NCBI GenBank assembly: GCA_947627525.1
Contig: CANQWJ010000009.1
Location: 1-16,719 of the forward strand
Direction: 5' to 3'
Length of the DNA stretch: 16,719 bases
Source of the DNA: an uncultured Bacilli bacterium
Lineage (GTDB): Bacteria; Bacillota_I; Bacilli_A; RF39; UBA660
A model generated the notes under the pieces. The model worked only from the letters and a program-made list of their open reading frames with translations. It was not told where the DNA came from and did no database searches. Positions 12,310-16,719 of this stretch are shown here, one piece after another; the stretch's first letter is position 1, and the number at the start of each line of letters is the position of its first letter. A program made the translations under genes and the position numbers.

Positions 12310-13062
12310 ATTCCTAATTTTTTTACTTTGAATGCGATATGTTATGCGAGCTAAAACTTTAGTTGGTACAAATCGCGCGAAGAAAACGGCCACTTTCATT
12401 TTTAAACCAGGAATAATAATCAATTTTTTCTTGAACATTTTCTTAATAGCATAACGACTGACATATTTGCTTGTCAATGGCTTTATCGAAAATGTTACCC
12501 CAGCAACTCGATTGAAGTTCGTATCCACTGGTCCAGGGCACAAGCAAGATACTACAACCTTTGATTTTTCCCTTCTTAATTCTTCATATAATGAAGTAGT
12601 TAATCTTAAAACATAAGCTTTCGTGCTGTAATAGGTTGCCATTAAAGGTCCTGGCTCAAAAGCCGCACTTGAAGCAACATTTAAAATGTAACCACTATTT
12701 CTTTTTTTCATATCTTTTAAAAACAATTTAGTTAAAATGTGAACAGCGCGGATATTAGTATTAATCATTTCTAATTCACGATTTAAATCGGTTTCCGTAA
12801 AATAACCACACATACCAAATCCCGCATTATTAATAAGAACATCTATGTTTTCATTCTTACAAAGAACATAAACTTCTTTTAACTTATTTTCAATGGATAA
12901 ATCAGCAACGATAATTTTGACATTGACCTTGAGGTCTTGCTGCATCTCTTGTAATTTTTCTTTATCACGCGCAACTAAAATTAAGTCATATCCTAGTTCA
13001 CTCAAATACTGTGCCATCTCATAACCAATACCTGAAGATGCACCCGTTATCAATGCTTTCAT
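12295..13062 (-). CDS. Short-chain dehydrogenase/reductase (classical SDR)
   Basis: A 255-residue NAD(P)-dependent oxidoreductase. The cofactor motif TGASSGIG is at 7-14 by pattern, with ARDKEKL after the second strand, where basic residues often favour NADPH. NNAG (78-81) stabilises the fold. The catalytic set is Asn near 103, Ser131/132 (LNVASSAAF), Tyr144 and Lys148 (YYSTK). CPGPVDTNF follows. The basic C-terminal tail (RIQSKKIRNKR) and a hydrophobic stretch near 224-233 (AVFFARFVP) resemble the YqjQ/DltE-like SDR group, where membrane association is possible. The substrate cannot be told. It starts with ATG at 13062 behind an extended -10 promoter and GGAGATGG, and ends in a hairpin. Confidence 0.92.
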   Translation of the reverse strand: MKALITGASSGIGYEMAQYLSELGYDLILVARDKEKLQEMQQDLKVNVKIIVADLSIENKLKEVYVLCKNENIDVLINNAGFGMCGYFTETDLNRELEMINTNIRAVHILTKLFLKDMKKRNSGYILNVASSAAFEPGPLMATYYSTKAYVLRLTTSLYEELRREKSKVVVSCLCPGPVDTNFNRVAGVTFSIKPLTSKYVSRYAIKKMFKKKLIIIPGLKMKVAVFFARFVPTKVLARITYRIQSKKIRNKRES

Positions 13063-13080
13063 TCAACCATCTCCAAACTA

Positions 13081-13089
13081 ATTATAACA
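13081..13089 (-). promoter_or_regulatory. Extended -10 promoter of the SDR gene
   Basis: Minus strand TGTTATAAT, 18 bases before the ATG, giving a very short leader. No good -35 at 16-18 bp. Confidence 0.55.
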
Positions 13090-13093
13090 TAGG

Positions 13094-13129
13094 AAAAACA
13101 CTTGAAGAAATAATTAATTAAGTATTTTT
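13094..13129 (-). terminator. Weak A/T-rich terminator-like hairpin after the anchored protein gene
   Basis: Minus strand: AAAAATACTT, a 16-base loop holding the TAA stop, AAGTGTTTTT (10 bp with one T-G pair), whose 3' arm is itself T-rich. The large loop and A/T stem make it uncertain. Confidence 0.4.
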
Positions 13130-14343
13130 AAAATCTTTTCAAACTTTGCTTTATCACTTGAAGTCATCTTACTACTAGATGTACTAGAACTCGTATCAAC
13201 ATTTGGTAATTTTTTATTTTCGGTAATCGTATTATTAGAGATAAGTTCTAAATAAATACCATCTAGATCAATAGTAAGGTCAATATCTGATTTATTATCT
13301 TTATAAGAATAATTTATATGACCAATATTTGTTTTAGAGTAATCAGTGAAATTAATCTTGAATGAATTATCATCATAAGTACCACTACCATAAGTAAGAC
13401 CATCAATAAAGATATCAATCTTATTAGAATTAACTTTTATATAAGAACTATTTTGATCATTCTCACTATAACTAATCTCAAAGTAATCTTTATAGTTAAT
13501 ATAAGAAATCTTATAATTTATTTCACTCAATAATTCAATATCCGTTCTCAATACTTTAGAACCCTTAAAACAAAGAGAAACTTTACTAATTATTTTATCA
13601 CTAGAACTCTTTTCTAAAGCTGTTTCATAATGTGTAATTTCTGTTTTAATATAATTTAATAATTCTTCTTTAGAAGTATAATTACCAAAAGATAATAATT
13701 TTTCTAATAAAGAATCATCTACTTTTAAATTATTAAAAAAAGAAATAATTATTTGATTATATGTCTTTTCATCAATATTTAAAGTTATCTTTTTACTATT
13801 ATATTCCTTATCAGAAATAGTTATCTTTTCTTTTTCTTTTACAAGATTAGAACCCTTTATATTACCATTAACAGATTTCTTTAAAACAGTTACTAAATCT
13901 TTAAATACATCCATGGAATAATTATTATTACTAAAAGATGTATTATAAAAATTAGAATCATCTATTTTGTAATATAATTGTCCATCTCTTGATAACATCT
14001 CTAAATTATATTTATCTTTTTCTACTTCTAAATCTAAATCAAAATAATTATCTTTAGAAGTTAAATATAAGTCACCAAGTAAAGAAATAGTATTATCCTT
14101 TTCATTAGTTTTAATGGTAATCTTTGTATCTGTCTTACTATAATAATCACTATCACTATAAGGGAAATATTTTTTATTAAAATCTTCATAAGTATTAATT
14201 AAATTATTATATGTTTTAGTAAATCCCTTATCAAATAAATATTTATTAGTATGGGTATAAAAATATACTACTAAAAGAACTATTAAAAGTAATAATACAA
14301 GAACTGGACCTTTTTTTAATCTTCTCTTTCTCCTCTTAGCCAT
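13114..14343 (-). CDS. Membrane-anchored extracellular protein of unknown function
   Basis: A 409-residue protein I do not recognise. The N-terminus is strongly basic (MAKRRKRRLKK), followed by one hydrophobic segment at about 13-30 (PVLVLLLLIVLLVVYFY): a type II anchor with the rest outside. The extracellular part (about 35-390) is rich in Asn, Asp, Lys, Ser and Tyr with repeated strand-like stretches (ITIKTNEKDNTISLLGDLYL, INYKISYINYKDYFEISY, KSDIDLTIDLDGIYLEL), suggesting a beta-rich fold. There are no catalytic motifs and no wall-sorting signal. It ends in a Ser-rich stretch (DTSSSTSSSKMTSSD) and a short helix. The ATG at 14343 has AGAGGTG upstream and its own promoter, so it is separate from the ribosomal operon. 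A role in envelope maintenance is a guess from topology only. Confidence 0.85.
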   Translation of the reverse strand: MAKRRKRRLKKGPVLVLLLLIVLLVVYFYTHTNKYLFDKGFTKTYNNLINTYEDFNKKYFPYSDSDYYSKTDTKITIKTNEKDNTISLLGDLYLTSKDNYFDLDLEVEKDKYNLEMLSRDGQLYYKIDDSNFYNTSFSNNNYSMDVFKDLVTVLKKSVNGNIKGSNLVKEKEKITISDKEYNSKKITLNIDEKTYNQIIISFFNNLKVDDSLLEKLLSFGNYTSKEELLNYIKTEITHYETALEKSSSDKIISKVSLCFKGSKVLRTDIELLSEINYKISYINYKDYFEISYSENDQNSSYIKVNSNKIDIFIDGLTYGSGTYDDNSFKINFTDYSKTNIGHINYSYKDNKSDIDLTIDLDGIYLELISNNTITENKKLPNVDTSSSTSSSKMTSSDKAKFEKILKILN

Positions 14344-14362
14344 ACTAACACCTCTACTTTTG

Positions 14363-14390
14363 ATTATAACAAAAATATTATTAAAAACAA
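14363..14390 (-). promoter_or_regulatory. Promoter of the anchored protein gene
   Basis: Minus strand: -35 TTGTTT (14385-14390), 16 bp, -10 TATAAT (14363-14368) preceded by TGT (extended -10), 20 bases before the ATG at 14343. Confidence 0.65.
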
Positions 14391-14401
14391 ATATCTATAA
14401 A

Positions 14402-14432
14402 CAAAAAAAGATAATTGCAATAACAATTATCT
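14402..14432 (-). terminator. Rho-independent terminator after rplQ
   Basis: Minus strand: AGATAATTG, loop TTATTG, CAATTATCT, then T7: a perfect 9-bp stem 16 bases after the rplQ stop. It ends the large ribosomal operon. A second partial copy of the 5' arm (AAGATAATTG) lies just before it, which could form a competing stem. Confidence 0.88.
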
Positions 14433-14448
14433 ACAATTATCTTTATTA

Positions 14449-14793
14449 TTAATCAACTAACTCTAAAACTACCATTAGAGCGTCGTCCCCACGTCTTTCT
14501 GATAATTTAATGATTCTTGTATATCCACCATTTCTAGTAGCATACTTAGGAGCAAGTTCATCAAATACTTTCTTAACAGCAGCTTCATCATTTTGAAGGA
14601 AAGCAAGTGCCTTTCTTCTAGAAACTAAACTACCATTCTTTCCATAAGTAATCATCTTATCAACAAATTTACGAACTTCTTTTGCTCTTGTATCAGTAGT
14701 TTGAACTCTACCATTCATAATAACATCTTTGGTAATGTTAGCAAGCATGCTTCTTCTATGTTTGTTATCTACACCTAATTTTCTATATGCCAT
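14449..14793 (-). CDS. rplQ: 50S ribosomal protein L17
   Basis: A 114-residue large-subunit protein near the peptide exit tunnel. Family marks: MAYRKLGVDNKHRRSMLANI at the start, RVQTTDTRAKEVRKFVDKMITYGK, ATRNGGYTRIIKLSERRGDDA, and the terminal VVLELVD. The length is normal for Bacillota. The ATG at 14793 has AGGAGGG upstream and lies 14 bases after the rpoA stop; it is the last gene of the operon. Confidence 0.98.
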   Translation of the reverse strand: MAYRKLGVDNKHRRSMLANITKDVIMNGRVQTTDTRAKEVRKFVDKMITYGKNGSLVSRRKALAFLQNDEAAVKKVFDELAPKYATRNGGYTRIIKLSERRGDDALMVVLELVD

Positions 14794-14807
14794 AGTATCC
14801 CTCCTAA

Positions 14808-15758
14808 CTAGTCTTCATCACGTAATACTAAGCCAAGTTCTCTAACTTTGTCTAATACTTCTTTTAGAGATTTTTTACCTAAATTACGAATTTTCATCAT
14901 TTCAGATTCACTCTTATTAACTAAGTCTTGTAATGTATGAATTCCAGCTCTCTTTAAGCAATTGTAAGCACGAACTGAGAAATCTAAATCTTCGATTGTT
15001 GTCTCTAATGCTTTTACTTTTGGATCTTCTGTCTTTTCAATCATCATACCTGTCATATCAGCAATATTACTCAAGTTAGTTAATATGTTGAAATGTTCAA
15101 TTAATATTCTTGAAGCAAGAGCAATTGCTTCTTCTGGACGCATTGAACCATTTGTCCAAACTTGCATTACTAATTTATCATAACTTTCATCTTGTCCTAC
15201 ACGAGCACTCTCAACATCATAAGAAACTCTTTCAATTGGTGAGAACAAAGAATCTATTGGAATAACACCAACTTTTTTGATATCTAATAATTTCTTATTT
15301 TCTTCACTCTTAACATATCCACGACCATTAGATACAGTCATTTCCATAACTAAATGTCCACCTTTAGCAACATTAGCAATTACTAAATCAGGATTTAAAA
15401 TTTCAATATCACTATCGTGATCGATATCACCAGCTGTTACTGGTCCTTCTTTATCGACATCGATTCTAACAGTCTTCATTTCTTCTGAATGATTTTTTAA
15501 AACTACTTGCTTTAAATTTAAAATGATAGTTGTTACGTCTTCAACAATACCTTCAACTGTTTGGAACTCATGAAGTGCACCTTCAATTTTAACACTGCTG
15601 ATAGCAGATCCTGGTAATGAAGATAACATAACACGTCTTAAAGCATTACCTAAAGTTGTTCCGAACCCTCTTTCAAGTGGCTCAAGTTCAAACTTTCCAT
15701 AGAAATTACTTTCTACATAATCAGTTATTTTATAATTTGGTTTTTCAAATTCTACCAT
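14808..15758 (-). CDS. rpoA: RNA polymerase alpha subunit
   Basis: A 316-residue subunit that dimerises to nucleate RNA polymerase assembly. The N-terminal domain shows FELEPLERGFGTTLGNALRRVMLSSLPGSA and the HEFQTVEGIVEDVTTIILNLK segment. A linker ends near residue 235. The C-terminal domain (about 240-310) has FSVRAYNCLKRAGIHTLQDL and RNLGKKSLKEVLDKV, the helix-hairpin-helix that binds promoter UP elements. The true start is the ATG at 15758 (MVEFEKPNYKI) with GGGAGGT 7 bases upstream; the upstream in-frame extension has no conserved residues and contains the intergenic ribosome site. The length is standard. Confidence 0.98.
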   Translation of the reverse strand: MVEFEKPNYKITDYVESNFYGKFELEPLERGFGTTLGNALRRVMLSSLPGSAISSVKIEGALHEFQTVEGIVEDVTTIILNLKQVVLKNHSEEMKTVRIDVDKEGPVTAGDIDHDSDIEILNPDLVIANVAKGGHLVMEMTVSNGRGYVKSEENKKLLDIKKVGVIPIDSLFSPIERVSYDVESARVGQDESYDKLVMQVWTNGSMRPEEAIALASRILIEHFNILTNLSNIADMTGMMIEKTEDPKVKALETTIEDLDFSVRAYNCLKRAGIHTLQDLVNKSESEMMKIRNLGKKSLKEVLDKVRELGLVLRDED

Positions 15759-15799
15759 TGAAACTACCTCCCTTTTATTTTTAACCACACGCTTATCTA

Positions 15800-16183
15800 T
15801 TAACCGCGAGGACGTTTTGGTGGACGACATCCGTTATGTGGAATTGGTGTCACATCATTAATAGCAGTAACTTCTAATCCTGCTGTTTGAAGTGATCTAA
15901 TAGCTGTTTCACGTCCAGGTCCTAAACCTTTAACAAAAACTTCAACTTTACGCATTCCCATATCATAAGCAGCTTTACCAGCAGCTTCAGCAGCCATACC
16001 TGCTGCGAAAGGAGTTGATTTTTTACTACCTTTAAATCCTATTGCACCACTACTTGACCAAGCAATTGCATTTCCTTCTTTGTCAGAAATAGTAGTAATA
16101 GTGTTATTAAATGTGGCATGGATATGAGCAATACCCTCTGGCACATTTTTCTTAACTTTTCTTTTTCTAGTCTTATAAGCCAT
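15800..16183 (-). CDS. rpsK: 30S ribosomal protein S11
   Basis: A 127-residue protein of the 30S platform. Family marks: GIAHIHATFNNTITTISDKEGNAIAWSS with the GFKGSKKSTPFAAGMAAEAA stretch, VKGLGPGRETAIRSLQ, and the terminal PIPHNGCRPPKRPRG. The length matches other bacteria (about 129). The ATG at 16183 has a very strong AAAGGAGGT site and follows rpsM by 21 bases. Confidence 0.98.
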   Translation of the reverse strand: MAYKTRKRKVKKNVPEGIAHIHATFNNTITTISDKEGNAIAWSSSGAIGFKGSKKSTPFAAGMAAEAAGKAAYDMGMRKVEVFVKGLGPGRETAIRSLQTAGLEVTAINDVTPIPHNGCRPPKRPRG

Positions 16184-16204
16184 AAACTTTGACCTCCTTT
16201 TTTA

Positions 16205-16570
16205 TTATTTCTTCTTATTAGCAACAGTTTTACCTTTACCCTTACGAGTACGAGCATTACTGCGAGTAGATTGTCCTCTTACTGGTAATCCTCTTTTATG
16301 ACGAACTCCTTGATAGCAGTTAATTTCCATTTTTGTTTTGATGTTCATATTAACATCACGACGTAAATCTCCTTCAACTACATATTTAGAAATTTCATCA
16401 CGAATCTTATCTAATTCTTCGTTTGATAAATCTTTTACTCTTTTTGTTTCATCAATTTTAGCAGCTTCTAATACTTTTTTAGCAGTTGCTTTTCCAACAC
16501 CATAAATATAAGTTAGTGATGTTCCTACTTGCTTATCATTAGGTATATCTACACCTTTAATACGAGCCAT
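16205..16570 (-). CDS. rpsM: 30S ribosomal protein S13
   Basis: A 121-residue 30S head protein contacting 50S and P-site tRNA. Family marks: MARIKGVDIPNDKQVGTSLT, YIYGVGKATAKKVLEAAKI, EGDLRRDVNMNIKTKMEI, YQGVRHKRGLPVRGQSTRSN, and the basic tail NARTRKGKGKTVANKKK. The length is standard. The ATG at 16570 has AAGGAAG upstream. Confidence 0.98.
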   Translation of the reverse strand: MARIKGVDIPNDKQVGTSLTYIYGVGKATAKKVLEAAKIDETKRVKDLSNEELDKIRDEISKYVVEGDLRRDVNMNIKTKMEINCYQGVRHKRGLPVRGQSTRSNARTRKGKGKTVANKKK

Positions 16571-16588
16571 AAATCACACTTCCTTTCA

Positions 16589-16702
16589 TTAACCTTGTAC
16601 TTGTTTGTGTTTTGGATTTTCACAAATAATTTTTACTTTTCCACCGCGCTTAATAACTTTACATTTAGCACAGATTGGTTTAACTGATGATCTTACTTTC
16701 AT
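16589..16702 (-). CDS. rpmJ: 50S ribosomal protein L36 (zinc-binding form)
   Basis: A complete 37-residue protein: MKVRSSVKPICAKCKVIKR through to KHKQVQG. Cys11, Cys14, Cys27 and His32 form the zinc site of the C+ form. The ATG at 16702 has AGGAGGG 6 bases upstream, almost at the window edge. It is followed after 18 bases by rpsM. Its position fits the usual infA-rpmJ-rpsM order; the promoter and upstream genes lie outside the window. Confidence 0.97.
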   Translation of the reverse strand: MKVRSSVKPICAKCKVIKRGGKVKIICENPKHKQVQG

Positions 16703-16719
16703 AATTTCCCTCCTATTAC

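Noticed and set aside
15759..15830. 24-residue N-terminal extension of RpoA
   Set aside because: It contains no conserved alpha-subunit sequence, runs into the end of rpsK and includes the ribosome site of the true ATG at 15758.
1..16719. Alternative genetic code (TGA as Trp), as in mycoplasmas
   Set aside because: Trp codons are TGG and TGA ends at least two genes (at 3052 and 10052) exactly where the next gene begins.

Overview
The window is AT-rich, gene-dense DNA from a Gram-positive-type bacterium. All 19 genes I can support lie on the minus strand, so transcription runs from high to low coordinates. The standard code is used: TGA serves as a stop (the ABI-like gene, the ecfT-like gene) and Trp is TGG. 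Shine-Dalgarno sites are strong (GGAGG or AGGTGA types), and promoters often have an extended -10 (TGTTATAAT). Conserved synteny (rpmJ-rpsM-rpsK-rpoA-rplQ ... ecfA-ecfA-ecfT-truA ... rplM-rpsI), a membrane-anchored HtrA and a surface protein with an LPXTG-like sorting signal point to a walled low-GC Bacillota. An uncultured gut Bacilli/Erysipelotrichia-like lineage is my inference; the window cannot fix the genus.

Layout in transcription order. (1) 16702-14449: the end of the alpha/S10-type ribosomal operon (rpmJ, rpsM, rpsK, rpoA, rplQ), closed by a clear terminator. (2) 14343-13114: a membrane-anchored secreted protein of unknown function with its own promoter. (3) 13062-12295: a short-chain dehydrogenase. 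(4) 12262-9315: two ABC ATPase-like genes, a membrane protein and truA, in the position and order of the ECF-transporter ATPases and EcfT. The ATPase motifs are badly eroded, most of all in the second protein. (5) 9252-8032: an M29 aminopeptidase with its own promoter. (6) 7896-7028: rplM-rpsI behind a consensus promoter and a hairpin leader.

Below the ribosomal genes the character changes. (7) 6950-4410: an accessory block with a PD-(D/E)XK-type nuclease carrying an N-terminal EVE/PUA-like region, translationally coupled to an HNH nuclease, then an unrecognised, possibly acetyltransferase-like protein. No methyltransferase is present, so modification-dependent restriction is one reading. (8) 4346-1949: a lone holin-like protein, an Abi_2 (AbiD/AbiF-like) HEPN protein, and htrA starting 5 bases after the abi stop. 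(9) 1797-1: a wall-anchored beta-helix surface protein and the start of a second secreted protein. Each has a private promoter with a G9 or G8 run between -35 and -10. These are the only homopolymeric G/C runs longer than 5 that I see in the window.

The most notable observation is this pair of poly-G promoters, which look like phase-variable switches controlling a surface-protein array that continues past the left edge. The second is the degenerate ECF ATPase pair kept in its ancestral operon position. No stretch over about 300 bases lacks a gene; no tRNA, rRNA, CRISPR array or insertion sequence was seen.
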